Source: Euryodendron excelsum
Lineage: Eukaryota; Streptophyta; Magnoliopsida; Ericales; Pentaphylacaceae
DNA length: 64,000 nucleotides
Direction of reading: 5' to 3'
Assembly (NCBI GenBank): GCA_033060915.1
Contig: CM065392.1
Location: 9,818,501-9,882,500 of the forward strand
Below are positions 21,841 to 34,436 of the stretch, piece after piece (the stretch's first letter is position 1; each line of letters begins with the position of its first letter). The notes below the pieces were generated by a model, which worked only from the letters and a program-made list of their open reading frames with translations, was not told where the DNA came from and ran no database searches. The position numbers and the translations under genes are program-made.

Positions 21841-23199
21841 CACCCTCTTTAAACACTTAGGTTAGATTCCATCTCCTTCTAGCCTATACACAACACTTAC
21901 AAAGCCATCAATGCCATAAACAATCCCATTTCAGCCCCTTCAAGCCTTTCTAAGGCTATTCAAGTTCAAGCTAAAGCGTCCATGGAGGTTTGAAGGTGTG
22001 TGAAGGCAAAAGGTGGTATTCTCTTTTACATTTTTGTCACCCCCACTCTCCTCTTCTCTCTCCTAGCCTACTTAGGCTATTCTCTATTTTAAACCCCCAT
22101 CTTCTACCCCCTTTCTTGCATGCTTGACACAAAAGAGCTCTTAGTTCATGCCTAGAGGAAAGCTTGTGAGAGCCACCGTGTAGTGGGATCTCTTACTAGC
22201 CTACTTTAAGATGGTATGGCCTTGGAGCACCTTGATTATGTGGTGTGACCTATAGCCTTGTATGAATTCATGACCCCCTTGCATATGATTACCATGTTCA
22301 TGTATTGCATGCTTGACCCTATTTTCATGTCCACCATCATTTTGTAAAACATTTCACTATCTTCATTTCCATATCTTCTTCAAAATCCATATCCTAGTGT
22401 TTTCCTAAAAATCGTTCTAAGAGTTGGTTCCTTGAAGCCTAAGTTAATTTCCATATCTTAGTAAACCCTCTTTAAGCCGCTTGAATTCATTTTGCACACT
22501 TGTATTTCTTCGCATTTCATGTGGCATAAAATTGGTTTTCAAACTTATCTATTCTATATTGATTTTTCTTGAATCCACTCTCTTGAACCTTGTGGTTGAA
22601 ATGGTCCTTTGGAATCCTCTCTTGAGTGGTTTTCTCATTATCTTGACTATATGAACCCTAGTTCATTAGAGTTGGTCCTCTACACTCCAAAAATGGTTTT
22701 CAAGACAACACTCTTCAAGAAGGTTCTCAAATTTCATTATCTTTAATTTGCATGGAAATGATTTCTCTAAATCACTATTTTCACCTTGATTTTTAGACGT
22801 TTTGCTCTCTTGAATATTGGGGTTAGAATGGAACCATGGAGTACTCTTTGGAGTGATTTTCTTCAAATCAGCCATATGGATCCTTATTCATTAGAGTGGT
22901 TTTCAAAATCTTAAAAGTGGTTCTCCAAAACCTCATTTCCAAAACTAATTTTCAAAGGTTCTTTCTTTTTAATTTTCTAGTCTTCAAAACTATCTATCCA
23001 ATGTTGACTTTCACAAGTTCTATTCTCTTGAGTTAGTGGCTGAAACGGTTCCAAATACCAATCATAAGAACCCAACACTCATTTGAGTGGTTTCATAAAT
23101 GGTTTTCAAAAACATACTTCCAAGCTTTATGCAAAAAACCACCTTTTCTAAAACCCCTATGTCAAAACCCTAGTTCAAAACCACCTTTCAAAACCACCT

Positions 23200-23530
23200 T
23201 CCAACCCTAGGTTAACTTGACCGTAGTTACCTAACCTTCGGTTAACCTAACCCAAGTTAGTTGAACCTAGGTTAACCAAACCTTAGGTTAACCTAACCTT
23301 AGTTAGTTAACCCTAGGTCACTTCAATCCTAGGTTAAGCTAACCCAAGTTAGTTAACCCTAAATCACCTGAGCCTTAGGTTAAGCTAACCCAAGTTAGTC
23401 AACCCTAGGTCAATCCAACCCTAGTCTAACCTAACCTTAGTTTGTTAACCCTAGGTCAACCCTACCTTAGTCCAACCTAACCCTAGTTAGTTAACCTTAG
23501 ATCAATCCAACCTAGGTTAGTAAGTTTCAA
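23200..23530 (+). repeat. Degenerate telobox/AC-element array in LTR B
   Basis: Roughly ten loose units of GTTAACCTAACCC(A/T)AGTTAGTT plus AACCCTAGG, about 30-37 bp each. The units contain AACCCTA (telobox core) and ACCTAAC (MYB-bound AC-element core as I know it). It is not telomeric DNA: no uninterrupted 7-bp repeat. A second, shorter copy is at 26030-26235. Confidence 0.7.
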
Positions 23531-25248
23531 GGTTCTAATTCGAAGACCTCTTTTTAAATAATATTTCAAAAACTATTTCCATAATGCATTTTCAAAGACA
23601 TCCTACTCTCTTAAGATTTGAAAAATCAACTCCAAAAACTTTTCAAATATTCCTAGACTCTATCTTCAAAGAAAATGCTTCCAAGAAGTTCTCTTAAACT
23701 TGTCTCAACTAAAACGGCTAGACAATTAATCTTTTCCAAAAAAACTAATTTCCAAATGCTTTAAAGAACTCACAACCCTAAAGTGTCCTTAACCCTATAT
23801 GGTTAGGGATTTCAAGGGAAGGTGATACATTAAGGTTGTCCATATTAGGTTGTCCAAAGTTAGTTGTCCATATTAGGGTTCCAAAACCCTAAGTGTTTTT
23901 CAAAAGTCTTCTTTTTAAAATAGTTTTCAAACATCACATTCTTAAAGTAACCCTAATCCTTCTATAGTTAAGATTGGTTAAGTATAGGTGAGACATTCAA
24001 GAGGAGTTTTATAACCCTAAAGTTTTAAAATCCAAAAGGGAAGTCTTTAGGTCCATTTTCCAAACATGTTTTCAAATTTCATAGCCCTAAAGGAGTTTAG
24101 TCCTTCAATGACTAACCTCTTAAAGGTTATAAAATATTAAACATGCCTTTCAATAAGGTATTCAAACACTATTTTCAAAAGCTTTTCGAAGACAAGTTTG
24201 CAAGAGCAATTCTAAGCCAAACTCTACCTCCAGAGTTTTCAAAACAAGACTTCAAAACACTTTCAAAACTTCCTTGAGTTGTTTTAAAAATATTTTGAAA
24301 CTCCCCGGAGTTAATTTGAAAAACGTTTAAAAACATCTTCAAATCCTGTTTAAAAAAAAAAACACTCCAAACATTTCAACTCCTATTTCGAAAGCATTTT
24401 CTGAACTCTCAAGTTCTCTTTTTTCAAAGACCTCAAAGCGTCTTCAAACCTTTTCAAAGACCACAATGTGTCTTTAAAGTATTTCAAAGGCCCTAATGTG
24501 CCTCTCTTCTATCGGGCCCTTGCTCGAACTACAAATGACCTGTTTTTGCCAAATGAGATACGTAGGCAACCTAAAAATGGTGCGATCATAACTTTTATTT
24601 CAACTCAAACTTCCTTTTCAAAAGTTTCCATCAAATCAAAATTTCTATTTCAAATCCTTTCAAAACTTCCATATTTTCAAACATTTTTTAAAAAACATAC
24701 ATCATGCATCATTCATCCAAAAAAGTGATGACCAAACCCCGTTATCAAAACTCTAAAATGGATACAAGTGGACAATTAGTAACCGGTGATTCAAGTGAGT
24801 GAACTAGGGGTGATTAGACATGTAGGTACCGAATGGGCGAAGTAGGGTGATGATCTTAGGATATCTTCCCTATACGTAACCAATCCTTAGACCATAGATG
24901 TCTATTTCGAAGACCAAAATCGGAGTCATGTTTTCAAAAGGGATTTCAAAAGGTTATTAAGACCTCTTTTTCAAAAACCTTCTTAAAAATGACATTTTCA
25001 AAACCTTTTCAAAACACCTAAGATTAGTTTTTGGATTACACTTAGTTTTAGGTGACCTAACACATCTTTAACTATGTTAGGTGGCGACTCTCATTTTTTT
25101 TCAAAACGCTCTTAGATCAGATCATGTTTTCAAGTTTAAACTTAGTCACACTCGTCCTCCTAGAAAGATGAGTTCTAATAAGAGGGCATCGTGCATTTTC
25201 CCTAGCCAAGTAGGGCTCGGTGTCCAGAAATCAAGGCGCGACAGGAGG

Positions 25249-25937
25249 CATGAGACAAAAAAAGGGGAGCTTCTAAAGCTCATTGAACTTTCTGAGTGTA
25301 TTTATTTTCTATTATTGGAATTGATTTTTACAAAAAACTTAAACCTATAATCATGATTTGATGAACTTGTGGTTTATTTATAAGAATCTCACAAAGATAA
25401 TAACATCCAATTCCAATTAAAAGCTAACCCTGGATTTTAAAGCTAAACAATCTAAATCAAGGATCCATTGGAAGATCCTTGATTTGAGTTAACCTAAACT
25501 CCCCATTTTAAATTCCATGCCAAAATCGGTAAGTTGGATCAATTGCTCCCAAACCCCTTTTATTCCATTTTGAACCCTTACTCATTTTCCTTTAAACTGT
25601 ATTGGCTTAAACTAATTTAGTCTTAATTGCTTTAGTTTGTGGTAGAATTCACAAGTCTATTAAATTGCTTTAGTTAGATTTTTAATTGTTCAATTTAGTA
25701 ATTTAATTGTTGTTTTCGATTAGTTGCTTAGTTGATAATATAAACCAATCCACTTTTGGTTTAATTTTAATTCTCATAGATTCAATTCAATCTTTGTCTT
25801 GTAATTTTAATTTGAATAATTCTGAAATTGTGCTTCTTACTATTGCTAGATTTGCACAAATCCCATAGGTGAACACGATAATGGGGATACCCCCATTTAA
25901 ACTGCAAAAGCCTCCAACATGGGTGTTGGGAGTGGAA
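25249..25937 (+). mobile_element. 3' LTR of element Z, second part
   Basis: AT-rich continuation of the interrupted LTR after the GGAGG duplication. Near 25850-25885 it has TTTGCACAAATCCCATAGGTGAACACGATA-type sequence typical of a gypsy LTR 3' end as I recall it. The exact end is not clear. No coding content. Confidence 0.4.
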
Positions 25938-28117
25938 CCAAAAACCACCTTCCAAAACCACTAGGACAAAACCTTAGTTCAAAACCACTAGGGAGAAAGT
26001 CCTAGTTCAAAACCACTTTTCCAAAACTACTAGGTTCACCAAGTCCTAGTTGTCTAACCCTAGGCTACCTAAACCCTAGGTTAACCTAACCCTAATTAGG
26101 TAACTCTAGTTGTCCAACCTTAGATTAACCTAACCTAAGTTAGTTAACCCTAGTCCATCCAACTCTAAATTAACCTAACTCTAGCTAGTTAATCTTAGGT
26201 CAACTTAACCCTAATTCACCCTGACCTAGGTTAATTGGCTTCGAGATTCCAATTCCAAACCTCTTTCAAACCATTTATCAATCCAAATAATTTTCAAAAC
26301 ATGTTTTCAAGAATATTTGCCTCTCTTGAGTTTTCAAAAATCAATTCAAACATATTTTTAAATGCTTCCATACTCTATCTTAAAATATTTTCAAAAGCTC
26401 TCTTAAACTTGCCTTTACCTAAAATGGCTAGATACTTACCATTTTTAAAAACTATTTCCAAAAATGATTTCAAAAACTCACAACCCTAAGGTGATCCTAA
26501 CACTTTCATTGCTAGGGTCCCCAAAGCAAAGTGATATATTCAAGTGTAACCTTCAAGGTTCATAATAGGGTTCCAATACCTTAAGTGTTTCAAAAACTCT
26601 TTTAAAAAATGACTTTAAAAAATCACACGCTTAAAGCAATCTTAGTCATTCCATGATTTGGGTTTCTTAAGGAACATGAGATATCAAGTAGAGTTCTATA
26701 ACCCTAAAGTTCTAAAAACCTAAGGAAAATCTCTAGCCCCTTTTCCAAACATATTTTCCAAACTCATAACCCTGAAAGAGTTTAATTATTTAATGACTAA
26801 AGTCCCAAAAATGATGAAACATTCCACATTCCTTTTATAAGATATTCAAAAACTATTTTGAAAAGCCTTCCAAAGACAAGTCCAAGGGAACTATTTCCAA
26901 TTCAAAAACTCTATTTTCGAAAACTCCTCTCAAGTTCTATTCCAAAAAAACTCTCTCAAGTCCAATTCCAAGTCAAGAGTCTCTCAAGTTCTATTTAAAA
27001 AATATTCGAAAAAACTCTCAAGCTCTTTTTCAAAAAACTCTTTCAAGACAAATTCTAAGTTAAAATTCTTTCAAGTTCCATTTAAAAAATATTCTGAAAC
27101 CATTCTCAACATCCATTTCAAAAATATTCCAAAACCATTCTCAAGTTTTGTTTCAATGATGCCTTCAAATTCTCTCAAGTTTTTTTTTTCAAGTCAAAAT
27201 TCTTGAATCCAAATTTTCAAAAACCTTCCAACACTCCCATGAGTCTATTTTTCAATAGGGCCCTAAAGCGAACTACAACTGATCTGATTCTTGCCAAATG
27301 AGACATGTAGGCAACTTCAGGAAACCTAAGTGCAGTCACCACGTCCTTCATATGGACACCACATTCTTAAAATGGACACTTTTCAAAAACATTTCAATTA
27401 TACAATTTTCAAAATTTGCCCAAACTACGAATGACTTGATTGTTACCAAATGAGATACGTAGGCAACCTACAATGGTGGGGTCATTACCTTTATTTCAAT
27501 TGAAGTTCCCTTTTAAAAAATTTCTACTAAGTCAAAATTTTCATCTCTAATCACTTTAAAACTTCCTATTTTCAAAAACATGCATCATGCATGATTCATC
27601 AATAAAGTGATGACCAAACCCTTCTTTCAAAACTCTAAAAGTGTATATAAAGTGAACATTAGTAACCAAGGATTCAAGTGAACTAAGGGTGATTAGACAT
27701 GTAAGTACTGAAAGAGCGGGATAGGGTGATGATATTAGGATATCTTCCATACACGTAACCATCCCCTGGACCATAGATTTCTATTTTGAAGACCAAAACC
27801 GGAGTCACATTTCCTAAAAGCATTTTCAAAGATTGCTAAAAAACCCAGTTTCCAAAAACCTCTTAAGAGAACATTTTCAAAATATTTTTTGAAAAACTTA
27901 AGTTTAGTCTTCGGAATACACTTAGTTTTAAGTGACTTAGAACATTTTTAACTATGTTAAGTGACAACTCTAAATTTTTCTAAAAAGCCCTTATTCAAAT
28001 CAAGTTTTCAAAATCAAACCTCGTCACACTTGTCTTTTTAGGAGGGTAAGTTCTAACAGATAGAGTACTATATTTTTCCTGAGTCAAGAGGGCTTTAGTA
28101 AAAACTCAAGAGCAACA
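25938..28117 (+). mobile_element. Giant LTR fragment C (B subfamily), 5'-truncated
   Basis: Collinear with about 23130-25243 of LTR B: telobox-like array 26030-26235, G-poor tract, then two copies of the conserved block (27269-27316 and 27421-27480; B has one), AAGTGACAACTCTAAA at 27960, and an end ...CAAGAGCAACA at 28117. The 5' half is missing and no target duplication was found. Confidence 0.65.
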
Positions 28118-28538
28118 GCTCTTTTGGAATTTTGCCTCTTACTTTTTGAGTTCTCTATTTTTGTGCTCTAATTCATTGTGTGTTCTCTTATGCTGACAAT
28201 TTTGATTTGATTAATAATCTCTCATCTCTAGATCATTTGGATGGTTTAATTTTTATGTTCGATCTTAGTTGGATATTGAGAATCCATCGCAGAAATGTTG
28301 GAATTTATGGAAAGTAAGATCAAACCTGTCTCCACCATGCCCGATCTTACTACAATTTGGAGTATGTAGTTACTTTTGTTTCTTATATTTTAAATTTATT
28401 CTTCAATACAATCACTATTGCATTTGTCAAATGCCAATTTGTAGTACTTTTTTGTGAAATACAGTTATCATATATTAAGCTTTGAACAAAATATGGATCT
28501 TCCAACTTCAACCTTTTTTTTTTTTAGACAAAAAGACA
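28118..28538. other. Unassigned AT-rich sequence
   Basis: Between LTR fragment C and the solo LTR at 28544. Short ORFs (up to 62 residues) have no recognisable content. It could be host DNA or the remainder of element Z. Confidence 0.3.
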
Positions 28539-28543
28539 AATTT
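28539..28543. other. Target-site duplication, left (AATTT)
   Basis: AATTT immediately before TGTCACACCC; repeated at 30091-30095 immediately after ...TCTTCACA. Confidence 0.7.
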
Positions 28544-30090
28544 TGTCACACCCTACTTTTGAAAATCGGGTCTTTAAGGAATAAAATTTCAAATGTTGAA
28601 AAGTCCAAGTCAAAATTAATACCTACAAAACTGCATGGGTCTATTTGTTTTTTAAACATGTCTAGTTTAATAAAACCTGTTTAAAAATCTATTTTAAAGA
28701 AAACATATCAAATATTAAATATCCAAACTCCAATGACGCATCCTAATTTCTAATCAACAACTTATTCTCTAAACTTAACCACAGCATAGACTAAGTTATA
28801 GTATTCAACCAAATATAAAATAAATTTCTGAATACAACAAAATAATAAGAATAATACAGTTATCTGAATGAAATCTAAAATAATGCTAAAGATATAATTT
28901 AACTTAAAAATAAAATGACCAAAACCAACTGATACAACAAAATGGGGTTAAAATATAAAATAGATCTCCAATGTTCTAATCCCGATCCTCAAGTTTCCTT
29001 GCCCGAAGGCCCACCTGCAGATGTTGTAGGGTGAGCATTTCTATAGCTCAAGTATGCTATCGAGCTAATAAAAATGAGGTGATATGTGTAAGTCTACATA
29101 TAAGGAACCAAGAGAGTAAAGAAATGCAGTGTATTTATGCTAACTCCCAACCCAATACCAAATAATATATTCCAAGCATACACATGAACCAACTAAATGA
29201 AAATCAAATACTTACAACATCAATACACAAACAATCCAGTCACAAAGTCTTAACCATGATAAATATCATACAAAAGCAAAACCAATATTATTTAAGTCAC
29301 CATATTCATAACATAGTCTCTCATGATTATTCAAAGCGTTCAAACATATTTAATCATCAATTTATGCCCATTTTGCATTATGTCAATAACCGATGTTATG
29401 CAATTAGTTCATTTAAACAAATCAACACCTTAAACATAACTCATATACACGTGAATTACACAAATATGAAGCCAATTACATGATTCAAATATTTTATGGC
29501 AAAACCTTCAATTTTTATCAAGTAATTAAACATGATAAAACCCTATATTTTCATTCAAATATTCAATAATTCACAAAGTATCAATCAATTAACACATAAT
29601 GCTAAACATAGAAAGATTCAACCCATAAAGATAAGAAATTAAATAACAATCAACTTTGAAGTTTATATAAAACTTACAAACTTACTTAAAAATCCTATAG
29701 ACATGATTTCTATCTCAAACAATATGTATAATTATTAACCCAATATCAAAATCTACGTGTAACTCCCCTATCTCCTTGAAGATTGAACCTAGAGCAAGAC
29801 ATTGACTTCGTCGGAATTACGAATGAAAACCACCACTGTGACGTCCTTACGAGAGGAACACAAAATCCTTAAGGAGTGGTATTAAAAGAAAAGAAAAAAA
29901 AGAGAAAAGAAATAAATAAATAGAGAGGAGATCTTCGTCGCCGAGAGAGAGAGAGAGGGAGAGAGAGAGAGAGAAGGTAAACATTGATATTTTAAACCAA
30001 ATTTTATATAATAACCAAAAGCCCCCAATGTTTTATGAAATTTCAAAAGAAGTCCCACCTTCGTTTTGACTTTTTGACCGGGTCTTCACA
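28544..30090 (+). mobile_element. Solo LTR D (1547 bp)
   Basis: Starts TGTCACACCCTAC and ends TTTGACCGGGTCTTCACA, with AATTT directly on both sides. TG...CA ends plus a 5-bp duplication and no internal region identify a solo LTR. The TGTCACACCC start is one I associate with chromovirus-type (Tekay/Del-like) Ty3/gypsy LTRs; this lineage call is tentative, as is the orientation. It contains a (GA)n microsatellite at about 29944-29975. The DUF247 gene lies about 550 bases to the right. Confidence 0.7.
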
Positions 30091-30095
30091 AATTT

Positions 30096-30642
30096 AATTA
30101 AAAGAGGTAATTACACTTTACCCCTTGTGCTTTGAACGAATATCAAATGACGCTCTGTGTTATTTATTTCCTATTCATTACATTGCATGGATCGTGTTAT
30201 TGTTGTTTGTGCTACAAAGTGATATTTTGTCACGTCGTTATTAATATGCCAGATCATATAACTATACTATGAAATAAAAATGATAATTTTGTCACATCAC
30301 TCATGTGAAATCATATACCTACCATTGCAAGGATACTAAGTAGCAAGCTCACAGACAAGCATTCACAGCCAAACAAACTCTTACACAAGCACTAACTTTA
30401 CTCTCAGAAAACTTTGTTACAAATAGAAAATTAATACAAACTCTCGCTCATTTTAACATAGGTCCAGTACTAGTTAAAGAAGGAGAAATAAAAAGTAAAA
30501 GATTACAGGACATGGGCTACGACATATACCTGAAAGGACCTATGCCATATCCATGCTGATTGAAGACTCACACTCCAAGAACAAAGCTAATAGAAATCTC
30601 ATCAGCTGCTCAATTGTATGTCCACTAATTGAACTGAGCTGT
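30096..30642. other. 3' flank of the DUF247 gene
   Basis: AT-rich sequence between the solo LTR duplication and the DUF247 stop codon. It probably holds the 3' UTR and poly(A) site of the minus-strand gene. No other gene is seen. Confidence 0.4.
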
Positions 30643-32071
30643 CTAGATGAACTTCCTGCAATACTTATCACACTCGCTTTGATTCAAGATTTGATGGAAG
30701 GTCTGAAGGGCAGTTAAGACGAGAGCTACAATTGCGCCAAAGAATGCAAGAATGGTCCATGGGCTGCTGAAATGGTTGTGAAAGAATTGAGCCATCCAAG
30801 TCTTCCCTTTTTTCTTGTAATGCCTTTGGATTTGCTCTTTGACAACTGCATAAGCGCAAGGATGCGGCACCAAGTCTTTTCCGATCTCATTGAACAGCTT
30901 GGCTACTTCTCTGTCGCTGCCAAGATAGTTGTGGAGTATTTCCGCTGAGCGCAGCTCTTTCACGTCTTCTGCCTGATCAATGAGAGAATCAAGGAAGCAC
31001 AAGTAAGAGGTGACACCAAAGTCATCTGGGGTATCTGGACAGATTTCATAGGCCACCAAATTCAAGAACCGGCCTTTTGATGAATCGTCTACTGTTATTT
31101 GAGGAAGTTTCACGTGTGCATAGATCTTGTAAGAACTAAAGCTAATGTCACTGAAGAAAGTCTTTTTACTTTTCTTACAGTAAATCCCTGCTGCTATAAG
31201 CTCCTGGACATTGCGAAATGTGCAGGGACTGTCCCCTTGGCAGATATTTGTCTCCCTCACCGACCATTTCTTCATGTAGAACCTCAAGAAGATCTGCATA
31301 GGGTACCTTTCCTCCATCCATTTCTTGTGATTTCTTCCTTTTGTTTTTGTTTGGTTCAACCTGTAAGTTTTTTCGTAAGAACTGATCGATCCTATTCATG
31401 CCCTCATTCATGTCTTTGAATCTCATTCTCATCAACACTTCGAGGACTTGAAAGGGAATTTGGTTCTCCAGCAAAAACAAGTCCTGTAACACGAACGCTA
31501 CATGGTGACTTTTCATTTCGAAATCATTTATAGACGAAACATTTCCATTGTCAATTATGGAGCATTGAATGTAGTATAAAATAAAACACCCATCCACGAG
31601 CATCATCTGCACCAAATCTTCATCAATGTATCGAGCTGTTGAATCCTCGTCATAGCAGGCCCTTACTTCTTTGATCATTTCAAAAAGCTGCTCATATAGG
31701 TCTTTAAGCCGCTGTACTAGCTGCCTCCCATGAAGTTGCCCATCATTCGAGACAAACTTGTTTGCAATTTTCAGCTTGACCTTCTGCATTGGCCGGAGCT
31801 TAGGACTCTCATGGTGGTAAGGACCTATAGAAACAACCCTTGGTTCATAATATTTCTCAAAATCTTTAGTATCATGCAGTACTTGTCGAGCTCTCCAGAT
31901 TCTTGGTGGCTTTTGAGTTTGGTCTGTTGTGGCACTGACAATGGATTGGAACCACTTCTCATCGACATCAATTAGCTCATTGCCACTGCTTGATTGAGTA
32001 CATACCTTCTTACCAGCTTCTGCAATGCATGCAGCACCTCCACGGGAAACCGCCCCCTCAAGCCCGGCCAT
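30643..32071 (-). CDS. DUF247 (UPF0481) family protein, apparent frameshift
   Basis: Plant DUF247 proteins are membrane-anchored proteins of mostly unknown function; some grass members act in self-incompatibility. Start at 32071. The first frame (32071 to about 31236) holds SIGPYHH (residues 81-87), MMLVDGCFILYY (156-167) and QDLFLLENQIPFQVL (196-210), all family hallmarks. The C-terminal half is in another frame (about 31233 to 30643): CTFRNVQELIAAGI, GRFLNLVAYE, and a terminal membrane segment WTILAFFGAIVALVLTALQ followed by a short cytosolic tail. The two frames overlap between 31175 and 31359. Removing one base from the G-run (CCCC at 31233-31236 on +) would join them into about 474 residues, normal for the family. 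So this is either a recent pseudogene or a sequence error; otherwise no stops interrupt it. A chance splice is less likely, since family coding regions are usually uninterrupted here. Confidence 0.85.
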
Positions 32072-32306
32072 TTCAGTGTCTGCGACGTTGATTATTCAAA
32101 GACAATTATGTTGCTCTACAGTTGGAGACAAACTTCTAAATTAGAACTATGATAGAGCAGGCTGAAGAAATTTGATGAATATAAACGAGCAATGCTAGAG
32201 CAATAGGTTATTTTCACTAGACTGCCGTCACGGATAAACATAAAGTGATTTACTTACTTGTATCTATTTATGATAAAAATTTGGCAAACAAATCTAGTGG
32301 GCATTT

Positions 32307-32319
32307 TCTATATATATAG
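32307..32319 (-). promoter_or_regulatory. Possible TATA box for the DUF247 gene
   Basis: Minus strand CTATATATATAGA about 240 bases upstream of the start codon. The distance would imply a leader of about 200 bases. Weak on its own, since AT-rich strings are common here. Confidence 0.3.
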
Positions 32320-34285
32320 TCAATCTCATTTCTCACTCTTATGCACAAGATTGTACGATCCACATTAATAAATTCATGTGTGGCCTATTCACTTGTATCT
32401 AGGAGTAATAAATTGAATTACTTGAGCATTTTCCATTAGGATAGACTAACGCGATAAGAAATATAGAGCTAAGCAACCTTATTTCTACCTCCACAATTCT
32501 TTGTGATTGCATAAAATATTCATTCGACTAAATACACCTAATCACGTAAACGTTTGTGTCTTCTCTTTCTCTTTTCGAAATTCTATATAAGAACAATGAG
32601 AGTGAAATGTTTCTCGCCCTTTTATAGCAGGATTTATTAGAAACAACCATAGCAGGAACTTATTGGGATTTAATCCCACGAGCAAACATACGGAAGCACC
32701 CATGATTCACTGAATTGACGTCATTCAGTAGAACAACAGATCTACATACGTGCACCCATGAGCGAAATCCATTATCAACAGAAATTACAGATTTGTGTAA
32801 TCACAAAATACCCAATAGATATACTAATACCTAAGCCCTGACTGCTCCTAGATATCCAAACCGTACAAGCCATACTCATTCGCTTCTTTGCTTCTACTAA
32901 TGTCCTGATCCCTGCAGCGATACACGTCCTCTGCTCCTGATACTTTTCCCAACGTCTTATCTGTACAAACCTTCCTTGAACTCTACAATCTTCCCTTTTG
33001 AAAAGAGCCCTCCTTTGAGAACATAAATCCAACTTAAAATCCCCTTAATTTTCTATTTATAGGAAAACCCAAGAAATCAGTGGACTTCGTACAATAGGAA
33101 AACCCTAAATGTTTTGAATCCTCTAGTGGGTACAGTACCCACAACCCAGCCCAAACACACATACAACTTAATAATTGTATAAGCCTACAGCAAATAGAAC
33201 TACCATCTTCTAAAGTAAATCGTGATTCATAAGAACAATGTTCGCGTAAGTTTATACAAAAAATTTGCATTCTATGAAATATTTCATCCAACTAAGTCTT
33301 CACAAGGTAGTATAGGCTTAGAAGTATTTAGTTATATGCTTGAACTTACCACAGTTTTAGTAGTAATATCAACCTTTAAAGGGCTTTTACTTGGTGAAAT
33401 GGTGATGGTGCTTCTAAACAAAGAAAGGAAGCCCTATGAGAAATCACTTTGCCCAAATAATGCAAATTTTGAGGCCTTATCACTCTTATTTTTCAATCAA
33501 TAAACATAAAAATAATTATCCATCGTATTCTTGACAATATAATGTTATGATGCAAGCAAGCATATAAGAAAGAAATATATTTCATCAATCCGTTGGTTTG
33601 CACATGAATACTGAAGACAATGGTTCATTATTTATACTGAAAACTTAGCACCTTGACTCTAATTATTCAGAAAATATGAAAAATTGTCAAAAATGAAAAA
33701 ATAAAACTAAACCAGAAAACACAAATTTAGAATCCTAGAATAAATCCAGATTGAATCAAAATTTGACTCTTATAAAAGAATTGATTGCATAATAGAATAA
33801 TCACAAAATCACGGAATTGAAATACTCAACATTGGAAATTAAGCAAAATTATGGCTTTTGGTTATCGTGATTGACTCAGATCACAAGAATGATTACAGTG
33901 CTCACTAGTTTGCATTAGAAGTAAAAGATTCAAGAAAATGCATAAAAGAATTTTTCGTTCCTATGTTCGATTTAAGCATTTGACAATGTTCAAAATTGAA
34001 GTCATTTCTGGAATCACTCATGCAAAATATTCTAATAACATTTGAAAAGAAAACTTCAATTACGTATTATATTCTTTTACAATACTTCTATCAAATTAGA
34101 CGTCCCAAAAAAATAAGTCCCATTGCTAAATATAAAATATAAACTTTTACTGTTCATAAAACGAGATATCCCAATATGACACAGGAAAGTAAGGTGTAAC
34201 AGCTTGTCTTGGGTTAATAGCTCATGTGTTGGCAAATGTGAAATGGAAAAAAACAGGAACAATAGTTAACTCTGTTAAACATCAA
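32320..34285. other. Intergenic sequence upstream of DUF247
   Basis: AT-rich, no recognisable gene or transposon domain. ORFs up to 93 residues lack known motifs. Confidence 0.4.
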
Positions 34286-34436
34286 CAAAATAATATATAG
34301 GTGAAATATAAATTGTGTTACCTAGCGTTCCACCGTTGTTAGCCGCAATTCCAATATCAAAAAAATAATATATAGGTGAAATAAAAATTGTGTTACCTAG
34401 TGTTCCACCTTTTTTAGCTGCAATTCCAATATGGTC
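34286..34436. repeat. 75-bp tandem duplication
   Basis: Two near-identical units; the landmark TATAGGTGAA starts at 34296 and 34371 (period 75 = 25 codons). On the minus strand both units are open and encode GIAA(K/N)(K/N)GGTLGNTI(F/Y)ISPIYYF within an 81-residue ORF (34520-34275). Each also contains a possible splice donor CTAG/GTAACAC. Origin unknown. Confidence 0.7.

Larger units (their letters stand above)
14806..25243 (+). mobile_element. Giant LTR B (solo LTR), interrupted by LTR A3
   Basis: Begins TGTAAGCACCCCATTTTTGC at 14806 and ends ...AAGGCGCGACA at 25243, flanked on both sides by GGAGG (14801-14805; 25244-25248). That 5-bp duplication identifies a solo LTR of about 5.1 kb, split at 15208/20546 by the minus-strand copy A3. 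B is a different subfamily from A: it has a 45-bp hairpin minisatellite (14985-15208), a 206-bp tandem duplication (20955-21370), a TATA-like CCATATATATC at about 21829 and a telobox-like array at 23200-23530. It shares with A the end blocks CGAACTAC..GATACGTAGGCAACC (24525-24575) and GGTGGCGACTC (25080). Confidence 0.75.

Noticed and set aside
23200..23530. Interstitial telomere array
   Set aside because: AACCCTA cores are frequent, but there is no run of exact 7-bp repeats; it is a degenerate longer-unit repeat within an LTR.
31730..31975. Plus-strand ORFs opposite the DUF247 gene (also 31099-31419)
   Set aside because: Antisense shadows of a clearly recognisable minus-strand coding region.
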